A DNA stretch of 51,225 nucleotides from Bacteroidaceae bacterium (GTDB taxonomy: Bacteria; Bacteroidota; Bacteroidia; Bacteroidales; Bacteroidaceae), in contig JAGCPB010000060.1 in assembly GCA_017642425.1 (NCBI GenBank), positions 1 to 51,225 on the forward strand, in the 5' to 3' direction. Of this stretch, positions 34,018 to 42,867 are shown piece by piece; position 1 is the stretch's first letter, and the number at the start of each line of letters is the position of its first letter. A program made the position numbers and the translations under genes. Below the pieces are notes generated by a model, which had not been told where the DNA came from, searched no databases, and saw only the letters and a program-made list of their open reading frames with translations.

Positions 34018-35148
34018 CTATTTTTCCTGAAAGAGGTTCTTTATGTTGTGTTGCGGAATGAATGTGGAGAGATCTGCCTTGAGCACTCTCTCGCCTGTCT
34101 GCTCAAGCTGACCCGGAGTAAACCGTACAGACAGCATGTGCAGATAGTTATATACAGGGTGGAACATGACAAGCAGGCACTGACAGTGTTCTCCGTCATG
34201 TCCAACCGAACCGGTATAAAAACGGAATCCCTGTTTCTGGACATAACCCAGGAAACCGGACATTGAGGTCCTGAATGTCTTGATGTCACGGTTGTAGGTG
34301 TGAGGGGTAACGTCCAGATAGATTCCTACAACCTTTTGTGCGTCAACAGCTCCCATCATCATGTTACGCATGCTCTCTTCGGGATATGCGGAACTGAAAA
34401 CAATCCGCTTGTCATTGCCAAAGAATATGTCGTTCCTGAGAGAATCAATCATGTAACACTCTCCGCCTGTAGTCAGAAGTCCGTTATTTGTCTTGGTGAA
34501 CTCTGCAGATTCGGGAAGAGTCTGCTTGTATCCGCTCCTGTTGGTGAGGAGATCCTTTATCAGGAACTCTTCATGCTCCTTCTTGTCATAGGGGAAAAGA
34601 AGGTCGCGGTTGGCGGGAATGTAAATGTGCAGACTGTTATCGGCTGCATCACGCATGAACATGTCAATCTCGTTACCGCCGGTGGTCAGAGTAAGCGAGT
34701 TGATGGAGTTGATCACATCGAGTGCCTGAGTGAGTTGCCTGAAACTGCCCGAGCCCAAAGGATAACCGCCCAATACCAGGCGTACGCCGTATTCCTTGAG
34801 CAGACTGGCTTGTGATGAAGTGGTTTTGCGCAGCAAAAGTTCCACCCACAGGCGTTCCACAAAACTGATGATGACGGGGTCATAAGCGTCGCGTACGCCC
34901 TGCGAGAACAGTCTTGCCCCCAATTGGACGGTCACACCGTCCCAGGCTTCAGTGTAGAACAATATAGTGTTGCTCAGTTCGGTGCATTGGAACTGACCTG
35001 CCTGCGGAATATTGCTTATGGGCATACTCTCCAGCATCCTGGTTATGCGCTCAGGTGTCTTTATTTCAATCCCGTCCTGCGCCTTCACCATCGGGGCAAA
35101 TGCCATGAGAGCCAATATGAAAAATATTTTCCTTATCATACCTGTCAT
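34018..35148 (-). CDS. Exported protein of unknown function
   Basis: 376 aa. The ATG at 35148 overlaps the stop of the preceding gene (ATGA). An alternative ATG at 35139 gives the neat signal peptide MIRKIFFILALMAFAPMVKAQ, and either yields the same mature protein. I do not recognise a domain. Visible features are a basic/hydrophobic middle (ERLWVELLLRKTTSSQASLLKEYGVRLVLGGYPLGSGSFRQL), a region with ANRDLLFPYDKKEHEEF, and a C-terminal strand-rich part with GHDGEHCQCLL. It is the third gene in the envelope operon. Confidence 0.5.
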   Translation of the reverse strand: MTGMIRKIFFILALMAFAPMVKAQDGIEIKTPERITRMLESMPISNIPQAGQFQCTELSNTILFYTEAWDGVTVQLGARLFSQGVRDAYDPVIISFVERLWVELLLRKTTSSQASLLKEYGVRLVLGGYPLGSGSFRQLTQALDVINSINSLTLTTGGNEIDMFMRDAADNSLHIYIPANRDLLFPYDKKEHEEFLIKDLLTNRSGYKQTLPESAEFTKTNNGLLTTGGECYMIDSLRNDIFFGNDKRIVFSSAYPEESMRNMMMGAVDAQKVVGIYLDVTPHTYNRDIKTFRTSMSGFLGYVQKQGFRFYTGSVGHDGEHCQCLLVMFHPVYNYLHMLSVRFTPGQLEQTGERVLKADLSTFIPQHNIKNLFQEK

Positions 35149-37439
35149 ACGCTTGGGAATCCGTAAAGAGTGAGAACGTCACGCCATATGTTGTTCTTGA
35201 GGTAGAAATAGCTGCGTCTTACCTGCTGCGCCATCTCCACATCGCGATCCACACCGATGCCCCAGAAGAATGCCACGCTCAACTCATCAACGGCTTCGAT
35301 TGATCCGGCATCGATGGCCTGGAACAGGGAATGGATATACTGGTTATAATCAGACTGTACGCTCAGTCCGCTTTTGTATGCCAGTGCAATCTGCCAGTAG
35401 GCGTCGGCATAACCCTTTTCGGCCGATTTCCTGAAGCACTCCATTGACTGATCCAGATCACGGGTCTTGATTACACCCTCCTTGTAGGCGCGCCCCAGAC
35501 AATAGAGTGAGTAAGCGTCGCCTTGAGAGGCTCCCTTTTCATATTCGGCAGCCACCTCTTCCGGGTCAGAGTTGCCACTGGCCAGAATGTCACCGTTCAA
35601 ACCATACACATAGGGATTATAAGCCATAAGCATGGTACTCATCTGATGGTCGGACAGTTCGCGGAACTTCTTGCGCTGAATACGCATGGGATAATGCTTC
35701 TCGTCTATGGATAAGTTGTAATAGACAGGTATCAGCCATGCGCTGGCTCTCAGACATCCTGTCTCGGACAGCTTCTGCATCTGGACGACAGATTTGGACA
35801 GACGGTCCGTTTCATTGGCTTTCTTTCCCATTCCCACTCCGTAGTAACTCATGTATGCCAGCGGGAAAAGTTTGGTGGGATCAGTCTCAGCCTCAGTCTC
35901 AAGTCTTGTATACATGGCGCGGTACAGGGCGTTCTCCTGAACATTGCTGCTGTAAGTGTAGGGCTTGTAATTATCTGAAACCTTGAAAAGGTGGAAATTG
36001 CGCTCTTCGACTACTATGTCACGGCTGCCGTCGGCGGTTGTGTGCCGTTCACTGACTATGTAACTGCATGCCAAAACGTTTTCGGTAACGCTCTTGAGTG
36101 AGAAGTTGATTGTTGTCTGGAACTTCTCGTTTGACATCTTGCGGCCTGCGTAGTTGAGCAGGGTACTGCCTATACGGCTGGCTATGGCTCCGAACGGAAT
36201 CACCATTGACAGACCGTCCATGATATCACGTCCTATGGATGCAACATTCGGCTTGTCCTTTTTCTTGAGGGCAAAGGTAAAGTCAAAACTCTCTTCCGAA
36301 TAATCTCCTCTGGATGCGTTACCCCTAAGTTCACTTGCGTCAAAGTCTGCTCCGTCACTGGACCATATGCTCTTTACGGCATTCCAGGAGGTTTTGAACA
36401 TGCTGTTCTTCTTATCAAGGAACAGTCCCGATTCATCATTCAGCATCGCGGTCAGGGTATTTCCCATCTGGTCAATGTCCAGGATAATGAATTCGCGTCC
36501 TGTCTCCGGGCTTACATATGATGAGGCCCATTTGCCTATGAGGTCGTTCTTGCTGGAGAAACTGCGCTTTGGAGTGACCTTGGCGTTGTATGTGGCGTCA
36601 CGTTTCAGGTGGAGACCGTCAACTACGTCGGGATGCGGACTGAAAAGGTATGGAGTGTCACAATCAGGTTTGACTGCGGTGGCAACGGCTTTTTCCACAA
36701 TGCTTTCAGCCTCCTTCTGTATTTCCTGGGTTATTTCCGGCTCAGGTTCGGGCTCGGGTTCAGGTTGGGGCTCAGCCACATTGGCCATGGCCGTTTGGCC
36801 GGCGTTACTGAAGTCAACTGCCGATATATCAAACAGGGATACTTCCTGCCCGCCTTCGGGCTCGGGTGCAGCATCCTGATCGTTCTCAGTTGCATCTTCC
36901 GGTTCCGGATCGGGTTCCGGCTCCGGTTCTTTGGTGTTTGCCGATGCTATCAGGGCCGACAGATCAAACAGTGATGTGGCGCTGGTAGTAAAGGCCGGTG
37001 ATGTTTCAGGCTCCGGTTCCGGCTGGTTTGAGGCCGATGCCGTTGTCTGGGCAATAAGTTCCTTGAACTGCTCCTCTTCCTGCTGCTCAAAACTTTTGGC
37101 ACCAAGTTTCTGTTCCAGTTCTTTCATTCTGGGGGCTATTTCGGCCACCTTCTTGTCATCCATCTCGAGACTGGCATATGTGCGGTACATGACAAGGGCC
37201 AGTTCATTCTCGCTGCCGTCATCGTATATCTGGGCCATACGCAGGTAGGTGTCCGGCAGCTTGGGGTACATGGATGTGATTTCCTCGCAGATTGCTATAG
37301 CCTCAGCATCTTTGCCGCTGCTATGCAACTGGGTAATCTGATAGTATCTGCGCAACAGCTGGCCGCGTGTCATCTGGGCGTTTACACCGTCTGTAACAAT
37401 AAACAGGGCCAGTGCCAGTATAAACAGTATTCGCTTCAT
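35145..37439 (-). CDS. Exported TPR/Sel1-repeat protein with acidic Pro-Glu linkers
   Basis: 764 aa. Signal peptide 1-21. TPR-like helices lie at about 25-115 (GKDAEAIAICEEITSMYP, ENELALVMYRTYASLE). A low-complexity linker about 140-240 is rich in PEPEPE runs and holds two copies of a SLFD(L/I)SA motif. The central domain, about 265-500, is unknown (YVSPETGREFIILDIDQMGNTL; hydrophobic DGLSMVIPFGAIA). C-terminal Sel1 repeats span about 515-740 (GDAYSLYCLGRAYKEGV, GYADAYWQIALAYKSGL, SIEAVDELSVAFFWGIGVD). It appears to be a periplasmic scaffold. It starts 8 nt after the LPP20-like gene and overlaps the next gene by ATGA. Confidence 0.6.
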   Translation of the reverse strand: MKRILFILALALFIVTDGVNAQMTRGQLLRRYYQITQLHSSGKDAEAIAICEEITSMYPKLPDTYLRMAQIYDDGSENELALVMYRTYASLEMDDKKVAEIAPRMKELEQKLGAKSFEQQEEEQFKELIAQTTASASNQPEPEPETSPAFTTSATSLFDLSALIASANTKEPEPEPDPEPEDATENDQDAAPEPEGGQEVSLFDISAVDFSNAGQTAMANVAEPQPEPEPEPEPEITQEIQKEAESIVEKAVATAVKPDCDTPYLFSPHPDVVDGLHLKRDATYNAKVTPKRSFSSKNDLIGKWASSYVSPETGREFIILDIDQMGNTLTAMLNDESGLFLDKKNSMFKTSWNAVKSIWSSDGADFDASELRGNASRGDYSEESFDFTFALKKKDKPNVASIGRDIMDGLSMVIPFGAIASRIGSTLLNYAGRKMSNEKFQTTINFSLKSVTENVLACSYIVSERHTTADGSRDIVVEERNFHLFKVSDNYKPYTYSSNVQENALYRAMYTRLETEAETDPTKLFPLAYMSYYGVGMGKKANETDRLSKSVVQMQKLSETGCLRASAWLIPVYYNLSIDEKHYPMRIQRKKFRELSDHQMSTMLMAYNPYVYGLNGDILASGNSDPEEVAAEYEKGASQGDAYSLYCLGRAYKEGVIKTRDLDQSMECFRKSAEKGYADAYWQIALAYKSGLSVQSDYNQYIHSLFQAIDAGSIEAVDELSVAFFWGIGVDRDVEMAQQVRRSYFYLKNNIWRDVLTLYGFPSV

Positions 37440-37447
37440 GAGTCCGT

Positions 37448-38926
37448 TTATTTGAGTGCTGACCAGACAAGGGAGCGCTTGTCATACTTGAAAGAGCTGA
37501 ACTTGTCGGGGAACTCCCGTGTAAGCTGACGGGACATCTCCTTGGCCGATGAGTGGAGAACCTGATCCTTGGTCCTGCTTGTGGGGGCAAGATATTGGAA
37601 CTGGTCAATTCCGTATCTGAAAAGCTCATTGTTACTGGCGGATTCCTTGACGGAGACGCTGAGTGCACCCAGGTATTTGTTGATAGGCCATTTGGCCTTG
37701 GGGTCGGCTTCCTGGTCAAGTCTGATTGCCGGTGCGGCTTCAAGAATCAGGTCCGCTTTATTTCTGTCAGTTACGATTACAAGATCCTTACGGGCTGCAA
37801 TCAGCTCATTGACGGCTTTGTCTGTGGCGGAATCGGCGGGATTCACGCTAAGATAGATGTAATTGGTGGGATCAAACAGCTTTACGTTGGTCTGGGCGGT
37901 TCCAAGATTATCGGCTCCTGATGTGAGTTGCTTGAATGCGTATGTCTCGGGGAGTCCGTACAAGCCATCTTTATCCAGTGAGAAGGATATGGTCTGTATG
38001 GGCTCATCGGTTGCCTTGACAATGGAGAATGTAGCCTGGCCGTTGTCATCGGTAATGAAAGTTCCGTCTGTAATTCCCTCATAGTCTATTACAACACCCA
38101 CTTTCTTTACGGGGTTGCCTTTCTGGTCTACCTTGATGCGGAATGTGGCAGGGACGGATTCACCGGCCACGGCGGGTATCTCGCTTACGGAACAACTCAG
38201 GTTGATGTCGTCATAAACGTGTATGTAGCTGTTGTAAATGCTTGTAAACAGGTCCACGTTCTCAAAATCGTACTTGATGTTGTGCTGGGAGTAAATGAGA
38301 GGGTGAACAAGATTCAGTGCTTCAGAGTAAGTCTTGGCTGCAGTAAACAGCATTCCGTCCTGCTGATAGGACATTCCGAGTTTCCACATTGTCTCTGCCT
38401 GGTTGCAGATGCTGTCCTCCAGTTCTGTTATGCGGGTTTTGTAATCAGCCTCGCTTATGCTGTAGTAGCACCAGTACTCCTCGTCATCCTCCCAATCACC
38501 CTGGAATTTCAGGAGCGGGGTGTCAAAGACCTTCTCAATGAATATATCGTCGAAAGAGGCGTTGTAGGCGCCTTTCAGAATAAGGTTGCCTAACAGTGAG
38601 TTTGCATCAACGGCAAGGTGAAGTGATGCCAGGATTTTCTTTTCTGCCTCCCGTCTTCCGCTCTCCTTGTATTTGTCATTGAAGAACAGCTGTGAAACGA
38701 TGATGGACGATGTCTGCGCCAAGGCGGCGTTTTCAGTAGCTTCACCGTCGGGATTCATGGAGCGTTTTGAAACGCTGGCTATGCCTACATACGTATTCTT
38801 TACGGTTGGCGCCTTGGTTATCCATGCCGGTTTCTTTGCGTTATTCTGTGAATAGACTTGCTGTGGAACTGATGACAGCATGACCAGAGCGGCGGCTGAC
38901 AGGATTATTGCGTTAATTGTTTTCAT
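37448..38926 (-). CDS. Exported LPP20-like protein with Ig-like domain
   Basis: 492 aa. The ATG at 38926 is chosen because it starts the signal peptide (MKTINAIILSAAALVMLSSV to VYS). There is no lipobox Cys. About 30-135 resembles the LPP20 domain (AWITKAPTVKNTYVGIASVSK, AALAQTSSIIVSQL). Then come a helical part (QAETMWKLGMSYQQDGMLFTAAKTYSEAL) and an Ig-like beta domain about 250-340 (VAGESVPATFRIKVDQKGNPVKKVGVVIDYEG). A C-terminal domain follows (YLSVNPADSATDKAVNELIAARKDLVIVTDRNKADLILEA) that recalls the nucleotide-free alpha/beta of CsgG/TolB-N-like envelope proteins. It is the first gene of the operon, with a TATTTTTG box 28 nt upstream. Confidence 0.55.
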   Translation of the reverse strand: MKTINAIILSAAALVMLSSVPQQVYSQNNAKKPAWITKAPTVKNTYVGIASVSKRSMNPDGEATENAALAQTSSIIVSQLFFNDKYKESGRREAEKKILASLHLAVDANSLLGNLILKGAYNASFDDIFIEKVFDTPLLKFQGDWEDDEEYWCYYSISEADYKTRITELEDSICNQAETMWKLGMSYQQDGMLFTAAKTYSEALNLVHPLIYSQHNIKYDFENVDLFTSIYNSYIHVYDDINLSCSVSEIPAVAGESVPATFRIKVDQKGNPVKKVGVVIDYEGITDGTFITDDNGQATFSIVKATDEPIQTISFSLDKDGLYGLPETYAFKQLTSGADNLGTAQTNVKLFDPTNYIYLSVNPADSATDKAVNELIAARKDLVIVTDRNKADLILEAAPAIRLDQEADPKAKWPINKYLGALSVSVKESASNNELFRYGIDQFQYLAPTSRTKDQVLHSSAKEMSRQLTREFPDKFSSFKYDKRSLVWSALK

Positions 38927-38954
38927 CAATTTTTTTGTTTTTATGTTTGTGACG

Positions 38955-38962
38955 CAAAAATA
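38955..38962 (-). promoter_or_regulatory. -7 box of the six-gene envelope operon
   Basis: TATTTTTG on the minus strand is an exact TAnnTTTG match 28 nt upstream of the start at 38926. It lies downstream of the terminator at 39009-39048, so the operon is insulated from the barrel gene. No good -33 box is seen. Confidence 0.45.
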
Positions 38963-39008
38963 ATCAAAAAATGTTAAACTGGATAATAATGTACGCACAT
39001 TATATGCG

Positions 39009-39048
39009 CAAAAAAACAGCACCCTGCCTCAACGGACAGGGTGCTGTT
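39009..39048 (-). terminator. intrinsic terminator of the barrel gene
   Basis: A 12-bp perfect stem (39015-39026 with 39037-39048) has a 10-nt loop. On the minus strand seven T follow (the A run up to 39016 on the plus strand). It ends the gene 39073-39942 and separates it from the envelope operon. Confidence 0.85.
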
Positions 39049-39072
39049 GCGATTTTATTTTACAACTATGGT

Positions 39073-39942
39073 CTAGAACGAGGTTGATATCCCTATCATG
39101 AACGGATATGTCTGTACGGGTTCGTCATTCATAAACAGTGAGTTGAAGGAGTAACGGGCAATGATTCCGAAATCATTTATTCCCACACGTGCCACGGCAT
39201 TCACGCCAAGCGGATTCACGTTGATTCCCCTTATAATTTTCTCACCTTTCTTTTTTCCGTAATAGTCAACCTTTGATACATCGGCAAAACGGTATTCAAG
39301 TTCAGGACCCACAGCTATGAACGGTCCGCGTCTTGAAGCGGAACTGATTTCAATACAGAGCGGAACCCTTACACTCCAGTAACGGAGATAGCCTTGCTTG
39401 ACATCATTCCCGTCTATCTGGGCATTGGTCAGGCCGATTGATTTATCGTCTTTATAACCTAAATACCGGTTGCTGTCTATCCAGTAACGTGAGCGGGTCA
39501 GATAGAACGCCGTGTTGATGCCCAGGTTCTTTGTCATATGATATCCCCACTGTCCAAGGGCAACGCCAAACTCAAAACCCTTTCCCGGTTTCTGAGGGAA
39601 ATCCTGTGTCAGAGTGGGTGGCTGGTCTGTGCAGAGAAGGTTGATTCCAACATAAAGATCGGGGGTGTGCCCGGGTCCGTAATACCGATAACTTTTACTT
39701 ACATTTTTCTTGTCTTTGCCGCTTTCTGCCTTTTTTTCGGTCTTGGTGCCGTCCTCTTCAACCACCTCATAGTATTCAGCTCCTATCAGACCATCGTAGA
39801 AATTGTGGGCAAACCGGCGGGCCCATCCCTCCTTGCGGCCAACCTGACCATACTCGTCATACTCGTAATGTCTCTCGTTTTGTGCAAACGCGGGCAGTGT
39901 AACCAGTGCTACAAGTGCCGCAATCAGATACTTTTTTGCCAT
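39073..39942 (-). CDS. Outer-membrane beta-barrel protein (porin-like family)
   Basis: 289 aa with a signal peptide (MAKKYLIAALVALVTLPAFAQ). A charged Lys/Glu-rich periplasmic stretch at about 55-85 (EEDGTKTEKKAESGKDKK) is followed by about ten amphipathic strands (DLYVGINLLC, FEFGVALGQWGYHMTKNLGINTAFYLTRSRYW, GVNAVARVGINDFGIIARYSF). The C-terminus PFMIGISTSF has a terminal Phe as a BAM signal. The barrel looks 8- to 10-stranded. The function is unknown. It is bounded by terminators on both sides, although no exact -7 box is seen in the 68 nt before its start. Confidence 0.65.
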   Translation of the reverse strand: MAKKYLIAALVALVTLPAFAQNERHYEYDEYGQVGRKEGWARRFAHNFYDGLIGAEYYEVVEEDGTKTEKKAESGKDKKNVSKSYRYYGPGHTPDLYVGINLLCTDQPPTLTQDFPQKPGKGFEFGVALGQWGYHMTKNLGINTAFYLTRSRYWIDSNRYLGYKDDKSIGLTNAQIDGNDVKQGYLRYWSVRVPLCIEISSASRRGPFIAVGPELEYRFADVSKVDYYGKKKGEKIIRGINVNPLGVNAVARVGINDFGIIARYSFNSLFMNDEPVQTYPFMIGISTSF

Positions 39943-39969
39943 TTTCAGTAATTCTTTTGCCTAATAGAC

Positions 39970-40002
39970 GCAAAAGGTCCGGATTTGTTGGTCCGGACCT
40001 TG
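39970..40002 (-). terminator. intrinsic terminator of the aro operon
   Basis: A 10-bp perfect stem (39974-39983 with 39992-40001, AAGGTCCGGA and complement) is followed on the minus strand by TTTTGCG. It lies 9 nt past the aroQ stop at 40011. Confidence 0.7.
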
Positions 40003-40010
40003 AATTTTTT

Positions 40011-40442
40011 TCATTTTTTTTCTGAAAAGAACTCCAGAGCCTCTCTGTAGCCGTCAAATCCATGTCCTTTTATGACCTTTTGGGCATAGAGTGAAACGTA
40101 TGAATGCCGGCGGAACTCCTCACGGGAGTCAATGTCGCTCAGATGAACCTCGACTGTGGGGATTGCCACAGCTTTAAGGGCGTCCAGTATGGCTACGCTG
40201 GTGTGTGTGTATGCTGCAGGATTTATGACTATGCCGTCAAAAACGCCGTACGCCTGCTGGATCTTATCCACAATTGCACCCTCATGGTTTGACTGGAAAC
40301 ACTCCACCTGAAAGCCCAGGTCAAGTCCGTTCTCAAGCACAAAAGCCTCAAGTGCCTTGTAATCACGGTTTCCGTAGATGGCAGGTTCGCGCAGACCAAG
40401 CAGGTTCAGGTTGGGACCGTTTATGACAAGAATCTTTTTCAT
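40011..40442 (-). CDS. aroQ: 3-dehydroquinate dehydratase, type II
   Basis: 143 aa, the usual length of the dodecameric type II enzyme. It has NGPNLNLLGLREPAIYG (8-24), with the catalytic Tyr at the end and Arg of the lid, then SNHEGAIVDKI, NPAAYTHTSVAILDAL (catalytic His) and VEVHLSDIDSREEFR. It dehydrates 3-dehydroquinate to 3-dehydroshikimate, the third shikimate-pathway step. It is the last gene of the aromatic operon, 9 nt after pheA, with a terminator just behind. No shikimate dehydrogenase, shikimate kinase or chorismate synthase is in the window. Confidence 0.95.
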   Translation of the reverse strand: MKKILVINGPNLNLLGLREPAIYGNRDYKALEAFVLENGLDLGFQVECFQSNHEGAIVDKIQQAYGVFDGIVINPAAYTHTSVAILDALKAVAIPTVEVHLSDIDSREEFRRHSYVSLYAQKVIKGHGFDGYREALEFFSEKK

Positions 40443-40451
40443 GCCGCTAAG

Positions 40452-41594
40452 TTAGATTATTTCCTGATAAGTGCCAAAGTATTTGAACTGCTCTCCGCAG
40501 TGGTCCAGCTCGCTTATAAGTGACGCGAACTTCTTGTCATAGATGGATAGCTCTATGTCAAAGTAGAACATGAACTCAAAGTCACGACCGGGAATTGGGC
40601 GGCTCTCCAGTTTAACCAGATTGGCTCCCGTGGCGTTGAATTTGCTGAGCACGCTGAACAGTGTACCGGGCTTGTGGCTTACCACCATCATTATGCTTGT
40701 GCGGTTGGCGCCAGGATAGATGCGGGCATCCTTGGCTATGCAGATAAAACGGGTATGGTTGCTGTCAAAGTTCTGGATGTCCTTGGCCAGTACCTCCATA
40801 TTATATAGGTCCGCACAGCTCTTTGATGATATTGATGCCGATGTGCGGGTGGTATCCTTTGATACTTTCTGTGCGGCCATTGCGGTATTGTCAAACGGTA
40901 TGATCTCAACGTTCTTCATGGCGCTCAGGAAGTGCGAGCACTGATCGATGGCCTGCGGGTGCGAATAGATGGTCTTTATGTCCTGGAACCTGGCGCCCTT
41001 GGCAGCCAGAAGCTGATGGTCAACCCTTACGCGGGTACTGCGTACTATATGGACATTGTACCTTATCAGAAGGTCGTATATCTCATTCACTGATCCTGCG
41101 GTAGAGTTCTCAATGGGCAGGATACCGTATTCGCACAGGCCGTCGGTAACCATGCGGATAACACCCTCAAAGGTGTTGTTGAACATTATCTCGGGAACCT
41201 CAAACAGTTTTTCGGCTGCAATCTGTGAGTATGCTCCCTCACGCCCCTGGCAGGCTACGACCGCACGTTTGGGGAACGGTGCCGGATCGGCGTTGATAAG
41301 GCTTGAAATGGCCTTGTAAAGCGGGGAGTCTTTCTCCTTATACATGGCCTCATAAGCCTTGCTTACGTCAAACATGGAACGGTAGAGAACCCGTCCAAAG
41401 TCTTCCAGGTCCTCGGGCAACTGTTTTGATATGCGTGCCAGCACCTCACGTTCGCGTGATCCGCTGCTAACGGGTACGTCATGGCTGCGTTTGTATTCGC
41501 CTATTTCGTTCACAACGTTCATGCGCTCGGCAAAAAGGCGGCAAATCTCATCGTCAATGTTGTCAATCTGTTTTCTGTAATCCGTAAGGTCCAT
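40452..41594 (-). CDS. pheA: Bifunctional chorismate mutase / prephenate dehydratase
   Basis: 380 aa. The ATG at 41594 is chosen because the chorismate mutase domain (AroQ type, about 1-90: DYRKQIDNIDDEICRLFAERMNVVNEIGEYKR) begins at once and the previous stop is 7 nt away. Prephenate dehydratase is at about 105-285: ACQGREGAYSQIAAEKLF, LPIENSTAGSVNEIYDLL, and the catalytic Thr-Arg-Phe in NHTRFICIAKD. An ACT domain follows (about 300-375; KPGTLFSVLSKF, LVKLESRPIPG), the Phe-binding regulatory site. It makes phenylpyruvate from chorismate and should be inhibited by phenylalanine. Confidence 0.93.
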   Translation of the reverse strand: MDLTDYRKQIDNIDDEICRLFAERMNVVNEIGEYKRSHDVPVSSGSREREVLARISKQLPEDLEDFGRVLYRSMFDVSKAYEAMYKEKDSPLYKAISSLINADPAPFPKRAVVACQGREGAYSQIAAEKLFEVPEIMFNNTFEGVIRMVTDGLCEYGILPIENSTAGSVNEIYDLLIRYNVHIVRSTRVRVDHQLLAAKGARFQDIKTIYSHPQAIDQCSHFLSAMKNVEIIPFDNTAMAAQKVSKDTTRTSASISSKSCADLYNMEVLAKDIQNFDSNHTRFICIAKDARIYPGANRTSIMMVVSHKPGTLFSVLSKFNATGANLVKLESRPIPGRDFEFMFYFDIELSIYDKKFASLISELDHCGEQFKYFGTYQEII

Positions 41595-41601
41595 AGGTAT
41601 A

Positions 41602-42867
41602 TTATTGTTGGTTAGATACTGTTCCGCCAAGCGCATTGAAATCGTCAAAGAATGCTGGATATGATTTTGCGGTGCACTCAGCATCGCTTATTGTTATCTG
41701 TACATCTTTGGTTGATGCCAGGATTGCGGCTGACATAGCCATGCGGTGGTCGCCAGACGGGTCGTATGTGCAACCTCGTGCCGGGCCTCCCGTTACGGTA
41801 AGGGTATTGTCCGATGCAAAAGCATATATTCCGGCCGTACCCAGAAGTTGCAGAATAGACTGCACCCGGTCACTCTCCTTAATGCGCAGACGGCGTATGT
41901 TATCAAATATCGTGGTTCCCTGGGCCGATGACGCTGCCACAGCAAGTATGGGCACAAGGTCAGGGATATCGGCACAGTCAATACGGGCTGCGGTGAGGTT
42001 TGACGGGCGGGCTGTGATGGTACCGCCGGCTGTTGAGATATCGGCTCCCATACTGCGCAGCACATTTATTATGCGGCGGTCGCCCTGGGCTGAGCATTCG
42101 TAATCCAGGCCGGTACAGGTTACTGGTTTGCTGCCTGCCACGCCTGCAGTAATCCAGAATGCGGCGGCAGACCAGTCGCCCTCAACGGCTATCTGAGTGC
42201 CGGGGGCGGTGAACTCCTGGCCGCTGGGAATGATATATCCGTCAGTGACAGTCTGTATCTCTATTCCAAACTGTTTCAATGCGTTCAGGGTAAGTGCAAT
42301 GTATGATGCGCTTTCCTGCTTGCCTGTTACTACGATCTTGCTTTGAATGCCGGTCAAGGGGAGAGCCATTAACAGGCCTGAAATAAATTGTGATGATACT
42401 CCTCCGTCTATCGTGTAGAGTCCGGCGGGCAGTTTACCTTCACATTTGAGCGGCATTTTGCCATTGGGAGTCATCTTTACGCCGTGTGCGGTCATCTCCT
42501 CATAAAGAGGTGAGAGCGGGCGCTCGGGCAGACGTCCCTGGCCTGTGAATGTGGCGTCGGCACCCAGTGCGGCGGCTACAGGGAGCAGAAATCTCAGGGT
42601 GGATCCGCTCTCTCCGCAGTCAAGGACGGCGCCTTTGATGACTTTTGTAATGGGGTTTACCGTGAACCTTCCGTCAGCATATCTGATATCTGCGCCAAGT
42701 GCGTTCAGGCAGGCGGCCGTAGCCTCCATGTCGCGGTTCACGCTCTGGCAGACAATGGTGCATGGACTGTCGGAAAGTGCGGCGCAAATGAGCATGCGGT
42801 GGGCTACCGATTTTGAAGGCGGCACCTGCACGTTTCCTGATACTGCTCCTGATACTTTAAAAATCAT
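41602..42867 (-). CDS. aroA: 3-phosphoshikimate 1-carboxyvinyltransferase (EPSP synthase)
   Basis: 421 aa. It has the two-domain inside-out barrel pattern: VPPSKSVAHRMLICAALSD near residue 17, GESGSTLRFLLPVAAALG (the PEP/shikimate-3-phosphate site), GVSSQFISGLLMALP, RIKESDRVQSI and GDHRMAMSAAIL. It adds enolpyruvate from PEP to shikimate 3-phosphate. Its start overlaps the aroB stop by ATGA (42864-42867), and pheA follows 7 nt after its stop. Confidence 0.95.
   Translation of the reverse strand: MIFKVSGAVSGNVQVPPSKSVAHRMLICAALSDSPCTIVCQSVNRDMEATAACLNALGADIRYADGRFTVNPITKVIKGAVLDCGESGSTLRFLLPVAAALGADATFTGQGRLPERPLSPLYEEMTAHGVKMTPNGKMPLKCEGKLPAGLYTIDGGVSSQFISGLLMALPLTGIQSKIVVTGKQESASYIALTLNALKQFGIEIQTVTDGYIIPSGQEFTAPGTQIAVEGDWSAAAFWITAGVAGSKPVTCTGLDYECSAQGDRRIINVLRSMGADISTAGGTITARPSNLTAARIDCADIPDLVPILAVAASSAQGTTIFDNIRRLRIKESDRVQSILQLLGTAGIYAFASDNTLTVTGGPARGCTYDPSGDHRMAMSAAILASTKDVQITISDAECTAKSYPAFFDDFNALGGTVSNQQ

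Noticed and set aside
36720-37030. Tandem DNA repeat in the Pro-Glu coding region
   Set aside because: The repetitive GGTTCCGGCTC-like DNA simply encodes the PEPEPE linker and does not form an independent repeat array.
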